Assembly: GCF_927798095.1 (NCBI RefSeq)
Contig: NZ_CAKMMF010000041.1
Location: 1 to 39,032 of the forward strand
Source of the DNA: Paenibacillus plantiphilus
GTDB taxonomy: Bacteria; Bacillota; Bacilli; Paenibacillales; Paenibacillaceae
Length of the DNA stretch: 39,032 nt
Reading direction: 5' to 3'
A model generated the notes under the pieces. That model was not told the origin of the DNA, did no database searches, and saw only the letters and a list, made by a program, of their open reading frames with translations. The position numbers and the translations under genes are program-made. Positions 15,548-24,675 of the stretch are shown here, piece after piece (positions within the stretch are counted from its first letter, which is position 1; each line of letters begins with the position of its first letter).

Positions 15548-18500
15548 ATGAATGCTCCCCAGCGTACTAGCGTGACGGTTGACATATATGGTAACCAATT
15601 TAAATTAATGGGAAATAACAACGCAGATTATATTAAGCGGATCGCGACTTTGGTTGATGAGAATATGCATAAAATAGCGAAGGGTTATCCGAGGCTCGAT
15701 TTGCCTAAACTCGCTATGCTGGCAGCCGTTCATATGGCCGAAGAGGTTTTTCGTTTACGTGCCGATAACGAGAAGATGAATGAGACAGAGCAGCGCCGTG
15801 AGGCTGCTGTCGCAGAATTGGAACAAGCGAAGCTGGCACTTGCTTCGCTGCGGGATCAACTGGCAACGCAGCGTGAAGAGCTTGCTTTGCAGCGATCAAA
15901 CTCGCAAGCAGAGCGTGAGCAAGAGCGGAAAGGAGCCAGCGAAGAATTGTTGCGCTTGCAGCAAGCGTGGGGCACTGAGCGAACAGAACTTCAGGAATTG
16001 CAGGCTCAAGAGGCTATAACGGCACTTGAAGAGCTAGAGCGCGTACGTGCAGAACTTCAAGCACAATTGCAGCAGCAGCGCGATTCCGCTCGCATCGAGA
16101 TTGAGCGGGAACGCGAAGCTGCGAAAGCGAAAGCGGAGCAGGGTCAAGCGGAGCTTCAGCAGCAGCTCGCAAATGCTGCGGCGGAAGCGGAACTGGAGCG
16201 AGAACTGCTGCGCGAGGAATTGGAGCGTATGCGCGCGGAAGCAGAGCAGCAGCGTGAGAGCGAGAGTGAAGCAGCACAGGCGGAGCTGGAGCGTGTGCGT
16301 GCGGAAGCAGCGCAGCAGCGTGAGAGCGAGAGCGCAGCAGCGCGAGCGGAACTGGAGCGTGTGCGCGCGGAAGCAGAGCAGCAGCGTGAGAGCGAGAGCG
16401 GAGCAGCGAAAGCGGAGCTGGAGCGTGTGCGTGCGGAGGCAGCGCAGCAGCGTGAGAGCGAGAGCGAAGCAGCGCAGGCGGAGCTGGAGCGTGTGCGTGC
16501 GGAAGCAGAGCGCCAGCGAGCAGCCTTGCGAGAGGAGCTTGAGCAGCAATTAGTCGGAGCAGCAGCAGAAGCAGAGCTAGAGCGAGAACTGCTGCGCGAG
16601 GAAGCAGAGCAGCAGCGAAAGAGCGAGAGTGAAGCAGCGAAAGCGGAACTGGAGCGTTTGCGTGCGGAGGCGGAGCGCCAGCGAGCAGCCTTGCGAGAGG
16701 AGCTTGAGCAGCAATTAGTCGGAGCAGCAACAGAAGCAGAGCTGCATCGCAAGAGCGAGAGTGAAGCAGCGCGAGCGGAACTGGAGCGTGTACGTGCGGA
16801 AGCAGAACGCCAGCGGTTAGCCTTGCGAGAAGATCTGGAGCAGCAGTTAGCGGGAGCAGCGGCAGAAGCAGAGCTACAGCAAGAGCTGCTGCGCGAGGAA
16901 GCGGAGCAGCAGCGCAAGAGCGAATGTGAAGCAGCGCAGGCGGAACTGGAGCGCGTGCGCGAGGAAGCAGAGGTCCAGCGAGCAGCCCTGCGAGAAAAGC
17001 TGGAGCAGCAGTTGGCGGAAGCAGCGGCAGAAGCAGAGCTAGAGCGAGAGCTTCTACGCGAGGAAGCGGAGCAGCAGCGCAAGAACGAGCGCAAAGCGGC
17101 GCAAGCCGAGCTAGAGCGTATGCGCGCGGAAGCAGAGCTAGAGCGAGAACTGCTGCGTGAGGAAGCAGAGCAGCAGCGCAAGAGCGGAAGTGAAGCAGCG
17201 CAGTCGGAACTGGAGCGCGTACGTGCGGAAGCAGATGCCCGGCAAGCAGCCCTGCGAGAAGAGCTGGAGCAGCAGTTGGCGGAAGCAGCGGCGGAAGCAG
17301 AGCTAGAGCGAGAACTGCAGCGTGAGGAATCGGAGCAGCAGCGCAAGAGCGAGAGTGAAGCAGCGAAAGCGGAGCTAGAGCGTGTGCGTGCGGAAGCAGA
17401 GCGCCAGCGAGCAACCTTACGAGAAGAGCTAGCGCAGCAATTTGTCGGAGCAGCGGCAGAAGCAGAGCTAGAGCGAGAACTGCTGCGTGAGGAATCGGAG
17501 CAGCAACGCAAGAGCGAGAGTGAAGCAGCGAAAGCGGAGCTAGAGCGTGTACGTGCGGAAGCAGAGGCCCAGCGAGCAACCTTGCGAGAAAAGCTGGAGC
17601 AGCAGTTGGCGGAAGCAGCGGCAGAAGCAGAGCTAGAGCGAGAACTGCAGCGTGAGGAAGCGGAGCAGCAGCGCAAGAGCGAGAGTGAAGCAGCGAAAGC
17701 AGAGCTAGAGCGTGTACATGCGGAAGCAGAGCGCCAGCGAGCAACCTTGCGAGAAGAGCTAGAGCAGCAATTAGTCGGAGCAGCGGCAGAAGCAGAGCTA
17801 GAGCGAGAGCTTCAACGCGAGGAATCGGAGCAGCAGCGCGAGCTAGAGCGCAAAGCGGCGCAAGTCGAGCTAGAGCGCTTACGAGCGGAGCTGCAGCAGC
17901 AAGAGAGTGAACGTGAAGCCGCTCAACGTGCGCTTGAAGAGGCGAAGAACCAGCTCGTTAGCGAGAATAAAGCGTTGCAGGCCAAGCTGGAACGGCAACA
18001 TTCAGAGCTTGAGCAACAATTCGAACGTGAACGTGAAGCAGCACTGCTGAAGCTGGAGCAGCAGCGGACTCAAGCAGCGGCAGAGCTTGAGCAAGAACGC
18101 GAGACTGCACATTCTTTGCTTGAACAAGCCTTGCATGAAGGCGAAGAGCAGACAGTAGCAGTAGAAGCTAAGCTTACTGCTCAATACGAAGCAATGCTGA
18201 ATAACTGGAAAGCGGATGCGGATAAACGTTTGCAAGCTCAGCGCGAGGAGATGGAGGTCCGTGAGGCGCAATGGCGTCAAGAGAATGAACGTTACCAATT
18301 ACAGCTTCAGGATCTGCGTCGTATACAGGATGAATCGAAGAAAAATCTGGACGAGCAGCAGCAGGCAGCGGATCGGATATTAACGGAGGCTGCTGAGCAG
18401 GAAGAGTCTCTTCGTTCAACGATTGATCGTCTGGAGAGCGATCTCGAAGGTCGCGAAAAAACGTTACAAGAGTTGCAGCAATTACATGATGAATGGCGGC

Positions 18501-19078
18501 AAAAGGAACTTCGCTATGAACAATTTGCTAAACAACAAGAACAGAAGTTCATTCAGCTTAGCAAACAATTAGAGGAACAGAAACAGCATGCCAATCAATC
18601 TGACAAGCTGCGCCAAGAGCTTATTAGTCAGCGCGACCAAGCGAATAATGAGCATCAAAGATTGGTTGCTCGTGAAGCCGAACTGAGCAGCAAGCTGCAA
18701 GATACTGAAAAGCAGATATCCGCAGCAGCGGGGCAAGCACAGCTTGAAGCTTCCGAGGTTAGCGAGCAGCTTCATGCAGCTGTGCAAGAGATCGAACTGG
18801 CCAGACAGCAAGCTGCTGCATATGCAGAGACAGAGGCTGAATTGCAAGAACAGCTGAGGCTTAGTCAAGCGGAAACAAGAACAGCATATGAGCGATCGCA
18901 AAAGCTTAATGAACGTCTTACGGAGCTCGAATCGGTGCTTGCAGATGTAGACAATTCCGAATGTGATCTGAAAATGATATACGAACAGCTTGAAATCGAA
19001 CACAACAAACTCAAGATAGAATACTCGAAGCTGCAAACGGAATACAATGAGTGGATCGATTTGATGGAGAAGAGTTAA
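15548..19078 (+). CDS. zapA: ZapA domain fused to a very long repetitive coiled coil, 1176 aa
   Basis: Residues 1-80 are a typical ZapA: TSVTVDIYGNQFKLMGNNNADYIKRIA, VDENM and LPKLAMLAAVHMAEE. ZapA binds FtsZ and bundles its filaments at the division site. Ordinary ZapA proteins are about 85-110 aa. Here the frame runs on for about 1090 residues of charged coiled coil. From about residue 220 to 780 it is built from near-identical units of 22 or 55 residues, both multiples of 11, such as AELERVRAEAEQQRESESEAA and LEQQLVGAAAEAELERELLREE. The C-terminal 390 residues are non-repetitive coiled coil. There is no membrane segment or signal peptide. ATG 15548 has AGGAGG ten bases upstream. Position after pheT and before mutS2 fits the usual zapA place. 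Confidence 0.88.
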   Translation: MNAPQRTSVTVDIYGNQFKLMGNNNADYIKRIATLVDENMHKIAKGYPRLDLPKLAMLAAVHMAEEVFRLRADNEKMNETEQRREAAVAELEQAKLALASLRDQLATQREELALQRSNSQAEREQERKGASEELLRLQQAWGTERTELQELQAQEAITALEELERVRAELQAQLQQQRDSARIEIEREREAAKAKAEQGQAELQQQLANAAAEAELERELLREELERMRAEAEQQRESESEAAQAELERVRAEAAQQRESESAAARAELERVRAEAEQQRESESGAAKAELERVRAEAAQQRESESEAAQAELERVRAEAERQRAALREELEQQLVGAAAEAELERELLREEAEQQRKSESEAAKAELERLRAEAERQRAALREELEQQLVGAATEAELHRKSESEAARAELERVRAEAERQRLALREDLEQQLAGAAAEAELQQELLREEAEQQRKSECEAAQAELERVREEAEVQRAALREKLEQQLAEAAAEAELERELLREEAEQQRKNERKAAQAELERMRAEAELERELLREEAEQQRKSGSEAAQSELERVRAEADARQAALREELEQQLAEAAAEAELERELQREESEQQRKSESEAAKAELERVRAEAERQRATLREELAQQFVGAAAEAELERELLREESEQQRKSESEAAKAELERVRAEAEAQRATLREKLEQQLAEAAAEAELERELQREEAEQQRKSESEAAKAELERVHAEAERQRATLREELEQQLVGAAAEAELERELQREESEQQRELERKAAQVELERLRAELQQQESEREAAQRALEEAKNQLVSENKALQAKLERQHSELEQQFEREREAALLKLEQQRTQAAAELEQERETAHSLLEQALHEGEEQTVAVEAKLTAQYEAMLNNWKADADKRLQAQREEMEVREAQWRQENERYQLQLQDLRRIQDESKKNLDEQQQAADRILTEAAEQEESLRSTIDRLESDLEGREKTLQELQQLHDEWRQKELRYEQFAKQQEQKFIQLSKQLEEQKQHANQSDKLRQELISQRDQANNEHQRLVAREAELSSKLQDTEKQISAAAGQAQLEASEVSEQLHAAVQEIELARQQAAAYAETEAELQEQLRLSQAETRTAYERSQKLNERLTELESVLADVDNSECDLKMIYEQLEIEHNKLKIEYSKLQTEYNEWIDLMEKS
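16195..17890 (+). repeat. In-frame tandem repeats (66-bp and 165-bp units) inside the zapA fusion
   Basis: Early units of 66 bp encode 22 residues (AELERVRAEAxQQRESESxAAx) about four times. Later units of 165 bp encode 55 residues and recur about eight times with variants and some deletions. Both lengths are multiples of 33 bp (11 codons). High DNA identity between units, for example GCGGAAGCAGAGCTAGAGCGAGAACTG, suggests recent expansion. The repeat also creates long false open frames on the minus strand. Confidence 0.85.
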
Positions 19079-19426
19079 TTCACCGTGCGAATAGGTTCAG
19101 TAATCTGCAGCCCCCGCCGCATAGCTGCAAAAATGCAGCTCCTGCATAAAATTTGAGCGCTTTTAACCGAAGTAACTGCAAAAATACATTAAAAATCGCT
19201 AAACTCCGGTGCAATGGTGCTTTTCTGGTTCAATTACTGTATTTTTGCAGGAAGTGGACTCGGAATTGGTCTATATTTTAACATTTGCTGTATTTTTGAA
19301 GTAACGAGGGCAAGCCCGAGGTTGGAGTGGCAGTTGGAGTAAAAGTCGGAGCGGCAGTTGGAGCAATTGTCTGCGTAATATACGTGCTATCCGAGCAGCA
19401 GTGTCTGGTGTAATGTCCTTGCTAAA
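19079..19426. other. Intergenic region with a 13-bp inverted repeat
   Basis: No gene is seen. CTGCAAAAATACA (19176-19188) and TGTATTTTTGCAG (19238-19250) form a perfect 13-bp inverted repeat 49 bp apart. A third partial copy, GCTGTATTTTTGAAG, lies at about 19288. GCTGCAAAAATGCAGC at 19124-19140 is a related palindrome. A short GGAGTGGCAGTTGGAG duplication follows at about 19323-19365. Confidence 0.6.
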
Positions 19427-19470
19427 AAGAACCTCCAATGCCACGCTAAGTGGTTTGGAGGTTCTTTTAT
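19427..19470. terminator. Bidirectional rho-independent terminator between zapA and the SDR gene
   Basis: AAGAACCTCCAA/TTGGAGGTTCTT forms a 12-bp stem with A-rich and T-rich flanks on both sides, so it can end both the plus-strand zapA transcript and the minus-strand SDR transcript. Confidence 0.9.
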
Positions 19471-19481
19471 AGACAGAAGAT

Positions 19482-20162
19482 TCAATAGGTAACAAGCGTG
19501 CCTGTTGGGCCGCCAGGAGGCAATGTAGCCAGTCGAAGCAGATCGGGGGTGACGACTTCGGGCTCTTTGCCGGTGGCATGCATCTCTGTTCGCAGGGTGC
19601 CGGGGTTGTAAAGGTTGACAAGTATGCCGTATTCATTCTCTTCGTCGGCTACAGTTCGAGTAAGGGACTCCAAACCTGCTTTTGCCGCGCTGTAGGCTGC
19701 ATATCCTCCGGCTCCGTTGGAGGCAAGCGATGAGGTTATGTTGATGATTCTTCCATAACGAGCCTTGCGCATGGAGGGCAGTGCCGCTTTTGTCAGTAGA
19801 AAAGGTCCCGTCAGGTTAACGGCGATTTGCCGTTCCCATTCTCCGCTTGTAAGCTCGATTACTTCGCCCGGCTCAAAAACAGCGGCATTATTCATGATGA
19901 TATCCAGCCTGCCGAATGTAAGCAAAGTCGCCTCAACTGCATGATTGATCTGTTCCTCGTTTGAGATATCTGTAGGAATGACCAATGATTGTGCGCCTGT
20001 GCCAGTCTGCTGAATGAGCGCTGCTGTCTCGTCCAGCTTCTGCTTGCGTCTTCCGAGCAGGACCACATGCGCGCCTTCCTGAGCAAAAGCTATTGCCGCC
20101 GCCCTCCCCAATCCGGTTCCTGCACCGCTGATGACAGCTACCTGACCTTTCAAATTACTCAT
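19482..20162 (-). CDS. Short-chain dehydrogenase/reductase, 226 aa
   Basis: A classical SDR: the NAD(P)-binding motif SGAGTGLG at residues 12-19 after the first beta strand, an NNAA motif near 90, a catalytic serine in ITSSLAS and YSAAK as the active-site Y-x-x-x-K. It would oxidise or reduce a small alcohol or carbonyl substrate in the cytosol; substrate not predictable. The start at 20162 (MSNLKG) is preferred because GGAGG lies eight bases upstream; in-frame ATGs up to 20201 lack such a site. It ends in the shared terminator with zapA. Its minus-strand placement between zapA and mutS2 is unusual for this neighbourhood. Confidence 0.88.
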   Translation of the reverse strand: MSNLKGQVAVISGAGTGLGRAAAIAFAQEGAHVVLLGRRKQKLDETAALIQQTGTGAQSLVIPTDISNEEQINHAVEATLLTFGRLDIIMNNAAVFEPGEVIELTSGEWERQIAVNLTGPFLLTKAALPSMRKARYGRIINITSSLASNGAGGYAAYSAAKAGLESLTRTVADEENEYGILVNLYNPGTLRTEMHATGKEPEVVTPDLLRLATLPPGGPTGTLVTY

Positions 20163-20362
20163 TGTATCAGCCTCCATCCGATTCATTTGCGTTTCATTCA
20201 TCTTAGCAAGAAGACCAGCGCGGGGGAAGGGGCACAGTCATAAGTCTTTTTTATGCCATTCATAAGGAGTTTGAAACCTCCCTGCCGGCGAACCTCTGTC
20301 ATGCAACTCAGTATCGCACGTTTAAGGGGGCGAGCGGATGCGAAAACTCAGTTGAGAGCAAC

Positions 20363-20407
20363 AAAAAAACCGCTCCCAACGTCATCGCATGATGACATCG
20401 GAAGCGG
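20363..20407 (-). terminator. Rho-independent terminator of the cupredoxin gene
   Basis: On the minus strand, CCGCTTCCGATGTCATC pairs with GATGACGTTGGGAGCGG through a 4-nt loop, followed by seven T. Confidence 0.9.
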
Positions 20408-20438
20408 AGGTGGTTACTATGTTTAACTATCCATAAAG

Positions 20439-20819
20439 TTATTCTACGATAATTTTAGCGATCATGCCCGAGTGGCCAGTGCCACACGCTATGTTACAGT
20501 GAATTTCATACTCGCCCGGATTGTTGAAGGTCAGCACTTTGGAGTCATTGTTTGAAAGTTTGAAATTCATATCATTGCTTCCGATACCGTGGGGGCCTTC
20601 CTCGGATTCCAGTGTAATTTTGGTAGGCTCGCCTTTCTTGATTTTATATTCGGCTTGATCGAACTTCCAGTTGGTAGCTTTAATAACGACCTCAGATGTA
20701 GCTGCGGCACCCGTTTCGACTACGCCGCCATCATTTGCACTCTCATTATTCGAGCCGCAAGCAGCCATAATCATCATAAAAGCAGCGACTACAGACAGCA
20801 ATAACATTCTTTTAAACAT
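20439..20819 (-). CDS. CuA-type cupredoxin lipoprotein, 126 aa
   Basis: A hydrophobic leader ends in a lipobox with Cys21 (IMAAC), so the protein is anchored outside the membrane. The mature domain is a cupredoxin. C108-x3-C112-x3-H116-x2-M119 has the exact spacing of the CuA site in cytochrome c oxidase subunit II (CSEICGANHSFM in known proteins), with a further ligand candidate His77. It would bind copper and carry electrons or deliver copper to an oxidase. Ribosome site AGGAGG is eight bases before ATG 20819, and a TATAAT about 50 bp upstream may be its promoter. It lacks the transmembrane hairpin of true oxidase subunit II. No oxidase genes are nearby. Confidence 0.85.
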   Translation of the reverse strand: MFKRMLLLSVVAAFMMIMAACGSNNESANDGGVVETGAAATSEVVIKATNWKFDQAEYKIKKGEPTKITLESEEGPHGIGSNDMNFKLSNNDSKVLTFNNPGEYEIHCNIACGTGHSGMIAKIIVE

Positions 20820-20963
20820 GTAATTTACCTCCTAGTGTAGTTTTTATTTTTGCAACATTTCTATTATAGCGCTTATTCAATTGAATTTCAGTGTCGAACT
20901 AATGAATGTCAGATGAACATTTGATGAACAATGGACAGCATTGAACGCATATGTAGAATGAGA

Positions 20964-21008
20964 GAAAAACCGGGTTTGCAGGTCATTTCTGTCCTGCTGC
21001 AACCCGGT
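20964..21008 (-). terminator. Rho-independent terminator of the holin-like gene
   Basis: On the minus strand, ACCGGGTTGCAGCAGG pairs with CCTGCAAACCCGGT, followed by TTTTTCTCTC. Confidence 0.85.
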
Positions 21009-21036
21009 CCGAACTGAAACAGTCTCGTACAACAAA

Positions 21037-21402
21037 TTAGTGATCGCTGCTGTTTCGGCGTCCTGCTGCATAAGGAGAGGCAACTGGAATGAACAGGTCG
21101 ATGATACCGATAACTAGTGCAGCCAGGATAGCACCAAGTATGGTAACCGACACACCGCTCACGATAAACTGTGCGATCCAGATAACGGCGGCGCTGGCCA
21201 AGAATCCAACTATGCCTCGGCCGAAGGGAGTAACATGCTTGCCGAAGACCCCTTCAATGATCCAACCCAATGCGGCGATAATAAGCGCAAGGAATAAGGC
21301 GCTCCAGAATCCGCCAACACTGAATTGGGGAACGATAAAGCCAACAATCATAAGCACAATCGCTGAAACAACAAATCGAACGACATGACCTAGAAAGTTC
21401 AA
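21037..21402 (-). CDS. Four-TM membrane protein of the YvlD/phage-holin IV family, 121 aa
   Basis: The sequence has four hydrophobic segments separated by short loops, with FGKHVTPFGRGIVGF between the second and third. This is the pattern of PF04020 (YvlD-type) proteins, small membrane proteins often linked to envelope stress and not proven holins. The start is TTG at 21402 (MNFLGHVVRF), since GAGGAGG lies seven bases upstream; a longer frame from 21438 runs through the repeat array and is not credible. The 68-bp repeat array begins just before the ribosome binding site. Confidence 0.82.
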   Translation of the reverse strand: MNFLGHVVRFVVSAIVLMIVGFIVPQFSVGGFWSALFLALIIAALGWIIEGVFGKHVTPFGRGIVGFLASAAVIWIAQFIVSGVSVTILGAILAALVIGIIDLFIPVASPYAAGRRNSSDH

Positions 21403-21420
21403 TTCGAAACCTCCTCTTCT

Positions 21421-21692
21421 AAAGTTTTCTGCGTACATCCCCGAGCAGCATCCGCGTAAAGCAGAAAACTAACTTTGGAAGCATACGCAAAGTTTTCTGC
21501 GTACATTCCCGAGCAGCATCCGCGTAAAGCAGAAAACTAACTTCGGAAGCATACGCAAAGTTTTCTGCGTACATCCCCGAGCAGCATCCACGCAAAGCAG
21601 AAAACTGGCATCGGAAGCATATGCAAAGTTTTCTGCATACATCCCCGAGCAGCATCCGCGCAAAGCAGAAAAACTAACTTCGGAAGCATCCG
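21421..21692 (-). repeat. Four 68-bp tandem repeats upstream of the holin-like gene
   Basis: Units start at 21421, 21489, 21557 and 21625, exactly 68 bp apart, with a few base changes. In the gene direction each unit reads about ATGCTTCCGAAGTTAGTTTTCTGC ... GCAGAAAACTTTGC. AGTTTTCTGC and GCAGAAAACT form a hairpin. The final GCAGAAAACTTTAG runs into the ribosome site GAGGAGG. The same core motif recurs at 32752-33010. Confidence 0.92.
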
Positions 21693-21828
21693 CTGAAAGT
21701 GGGAATAGATTGTTACGGTTGCAACACTTATTGTTACCTTACTGCGGAGAGTCATGCATGGTAGCTTACGTCATGGCATACACTGTCAGCTTCGGATATA
21801 ATAAGGAACGAGAGGAGTTGTATCAGGG

Positions 21829-24201
21829 TTGGACGATAAGATATTGCATACACTTGAATTTTCGAAAATTACATATAAATTGACGCAGCATGCTGCGACT
21901 TCTTTAGGTAAAGCAGCAGCCGAAGCTGTACGCCCAAGCTCGGATCTGGAGACTGTGAAGCAGTCGCTGCAAGCGACAGACGAAGCGTTCAAAGCTGAAA
22001 GGCTAAAGGGTCATGCGCCATTCGGCGGAATTACAGATATTCGCGCATCGCTGCTGCGTTCACGTATCGGCGGAACGCTTAATCCCGGCGAATTGCTTGA
22101 AATTGCGGAGACTGCAAGAGGCTCGCGCCGTGTGAAACGCCATATACTGCAGCTTCATAGCGATGATGCCACTCCGCTGCTGGCTGCGCTTGCAGAGCAG
22201 CTGTCAGAGCACAAAGCGCTTGAAGACGCCATATTTCTCTGTATCGACGATCAAGGCGAGGTCATGGACAGCGCAAGCGCCGAGCTTGCCGGCATCCGGC
22301 GCGAAATCCGCAATGGCGAAGCACGCATTCGCGAGAAGCTGGAGGGGATGATTCGCTCCTCCTCCGTGCAGAAGATGCTGCAGGATGCTATTGTTACGTT
22401 GCGCAATGATCGTTATGTTATTCCGGTCAAGCAGGAATACCGTTCGCATTTTGGCGGTATTGTGCATGATCAATCCGGTTCTGGGGCGACGTTGTTCATT
22501 GAGCCGGAAGTTATTGTGAACTTGAATAACAAGCTGCGGGAGTCGAGACTGTCCGAGACGCGCGAGATTGAGAAGATTCTGCAGAAGCTGACAGCGCAGA
22601 CTGCAGAATATGTGGATGATCTGCTGCTGAATCTTGATCTGCTGGGCCAGCTTGATTTTGCCTTTGCGAAGGCGCGGTTAGCGCATGCTATGAGTGCGAC
22701 AATGCCGAGAATGAATGATCGCGGCTACTTGAAGCTGCGCAAAGGTCGTCATCCGCTCCTGGCGCGCGAGAAGGTTGTCCCTATAGATGTAGAGCTGGGC
22801 AATGATTATACGTCGATTATTGTAACGGGTCCCAATACTGGCGGTAAGACTGTATCCTTGAAGACGATTGGTTTGCTCAGCTTAATGGCTATGTCCGGGA
22901 TGTTCGTTCCGGCAGAGGACGGCAGCCAGCTTTGTGTATTCGACGCTATCTATGCAGATATTGGCGACGAGCAAAGCATTGAGCAAAATTTAAGCACCTT
23001 CTCCAGCCATCTGACGAATATTATTCGTATTCTCAAGACGATGACACCGAAAAGTCTTGTTCTGCTCGATGAGCTTGGAGCAGGTACGGACCCGGCTGAG
23101 GGCTCCGCGCTCGCCATAGCCATTCTGGAGCATATGCACCGAATGGGCTGCCGAATTATTGCAACGACTCATTACAGTGAATTGAAAGCATATGCATATA
23201 ACCGTAAGGCAGTCATCAATGCCAGCATGGAGTTTGATGTGGCGACACTAAGTCCAACTTACCGTCTGCTGGTCGGCGTGCCGGGTCGAAGCAATGCTTT
23301 CGCCATTGCCGAGCGTCTTGGCCTGCAGCGCGGCATTATTGATCATGCGCGCGGCGAGGTAAGTGAAGAGGATATGCGCGTTGAGAATATGATCGCCTCT
23401 CTGGAGGAGGATCGTCTGGGCGCAGAAGCGGAGCGCCACACCGCAGAAGCACTTCGCAAGGAGATGGAGGAGCTTCGCGCCAAGCATGAGAGAGAACGCG
23501 CCAAATTCGAGGAGCAGCGTGACAAGCTGCTTGCCAAGGCTCAGGAGGATGCAAACGAGGCGATTGCAAAGGCAAAGCGCGAGGCGGAGCAGATCATCGC
23601 GGACTTGCGCAAGCTCGCCAAGGAGGAAGGCGCTTCGGTCAAGGAGCATAAGCTTATTGAAGCGCGCCGCAAGCTCGACGAAGCCGATCCGCAGCTTCAT
23701 AAGCCTGCGAAATCAGGAAAGTCGAAGTCCTCCTCGAAGCCGCAGCGTATTGAACCTGGCGATGAGGTAATGGTGTACAGCCTGAATCAACGCGGTCATG
23801 TTGTGGAGCGAAGCGCGAATGACGCTGTCGTCCAGCTCGGAATTCTTAAGATGAAGGTAGCGCTGGGCGATCTGGAGCTGATCAAAGGTGCAGAGGCGGC
23901 CAAGCCACAGCAGCAGCCCAAGCAAGCAGCTAGTCTCAAACGGACGCGTGATGAGAATGTTCGGATGGAGCTCGATCTGCGGGGAGCCAATCTGGAGGAG
24001 GCATTTCTAGAGGTGGACCGTTTTCTCGATGAATCGTTCCTGGCTGGCTTAGGTCAAGTCTACATTATTCACGGCAAAGGAACCGGCGTTCTGAGAACCG
24101 GCATCAGTGAATTTCTTCGTCGGCACAAGCATGTGAAAAGCTACAGAATCGGAAATTACGGTGAAGGCGGAACAGGCGTCACTGTCGCCGAGTTGAAGTA
24201 A
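21829..24201 (+). CDS. mutS2: MutS2 endonuclease/ribosome-rescue ATPase
   Basis: The 790-aa product has the MutS2 layout: an N-terminal clamp/core (MutS III-like), an ABC-type ATPase with Walker A GPNTGGKT at 334-341 and Walker B LVLLDELGAGTDP near 412-424, a long charged coiled coil (about 510-640), a KOW-like segment and a C-terminal Smr domain from about 710 (LDLRG, then HGKGTG). Family members act on stalled or collided ribosomes and in recombination control. The start is TTG 21829 with GAGGAG 11 bases upstream. Length fits the B. subtilis protein (785 aa). A DUF350 gene follows 21 bp later. Confidence 0.96.
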   Translation: MDDKILHTLEFSKITYKLTQHAATSLGKAAAEAVRPSSDLETVKQSLQATDEAFKAERLKGHAPFGGITDIRASLLRSRIGGTLNPGELLEIAETARGSRRVKRHILQLHSDDATPLLAALAEQLSEHKALEDAIFLCIDDQGEVMDSASAELAGIRREIRNGEARIREKLEGMIRSSSVQKMLQDAIVTLRNDRYVIPVKQEYRSHFGGIVHDQSGSGATLFIEPEVIVNLNNKLRESRLSETREIEKILQKLTAQTAEYVDDLLLNLDLLGQLDFAFAKARLAHAMSATMPRMNDRGYLKLRKGRHPLLAREKVVPIDVELGNDYTSIIVTGPNTGGKTVSLKTIGLLSLMAMSGMFVPAEDGSQLCVFDAIYADIGDEQSIEQNLSTFSSHLTNIIRILKTMTPKSLVLLDELGAGTDPAEGSALAIAILEHMHRMGCRIIATTHYSELKAYAYNRKAVINASMEFDVATLSPTYRLLVGVPGRSNAFAIAERLGLQRGIIDHARGEVSEEDMRVENMIASLEEDRLGAEAERHTAEALRKEMEELRAKHERERAKFEEQRDKLLAKAQEDANEAIAKAKREAEQIIADLRKLAKEEGASVKEHKLIEARRKLDEADPQLHKPAKSGKSKSSSKPQRIEPGDEVMVYSLNQRGHVVERSANDAVVQLGILKMKVALGDLELIKGAEAAKPQQQPKQAASLKRTRDENVRMELDLRGANLEEAFLEVDRFLDESFLAGLGQVYIIHGKGTGVLRTGISEFLRRHKHVKSYRIGNYGEGGTGVTVAELK

Positions 24202-24222
24202 CTATGGTGAGGAGAGTGCGGG

Positions 24223-24645
24223 ATGGAGAGCGAAGTCGATAAGCTGATGAGTAATCCGTATGCAGCATCGCTGGCTTATGTGTCTGTGACGGTGCTGGCG
24301 CTTATTGTGTTTCTGTATTTCTTCGAGTTTGTTACTCGGTACAAATGCTGGACGGAAATCAAGAAGGGCAATCTTGCTGTTGCAATGGCGACAGGGGGCA
24401 AAATATTCGGCATTTGCAATCTTTTCCGCTTCTCGATTGAGACGAATGACTCGGTGTACCAAAGTATGATTTGGGCGACCTTCGGTTTTTTGATTCTCAT
24501 TGCCGCTTATTTTTTATTTGAATTTCTGACTCCGGTATTTCGCATCGATGATGAGATCGAGAAGGATAACCGCGCGGTCGGTTTTATTGCGATGATTATT
24601 TCTGTATCCTTATCTTATGTCATCGGTGCAACGATCATTGCTTAA
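24223..24645 (+). CDS. DUF350 family membrane protein, 140 aa
   Basis: Four hydrophobic segments (about 15-37, 52-70, 82-104 and 117-139), with charged loops KKGNLAVAMATGGKIFGI and RIDDEIEKDNRAVGFIAM. The paired (K)GN-x-A-V/A motifs after the first and third segments are typical of DUF350, whose function is unknown. ATG 24223 is preceded by GGTGAGGAG. It lies 21 bp after mutS2 and is followed by a tiny membrane peptide gene, so the three may be one transcript. Confidence 0.78.
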   Translation: MESEVDKLMSNPYAASLAYVSVTVLALIVFLYFFEFVTRYKCWTEIKKGNLAVAMATGGKIFGICNLFRFSIETNDSVYQSMIWATFGFLILIAAYFLFEFLTPVFRIDDEIEKDNRAVGFIAMIISVSLSYVIGATIIA

Positions 24646-24675
24646 TTCATTTTGAATGGAAAGGGCTATCCGACT

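Noticed and set aside
16014..17744. Minus-strand open frames of 576 and 506 codons inside the zapA fusion
   Set aside because: They are low-complexity products (S/R/C- or L/A/H-rich) created by the 33-bp-multiple repeats of the real plus-strand frame, with no starts or ribosome sites.
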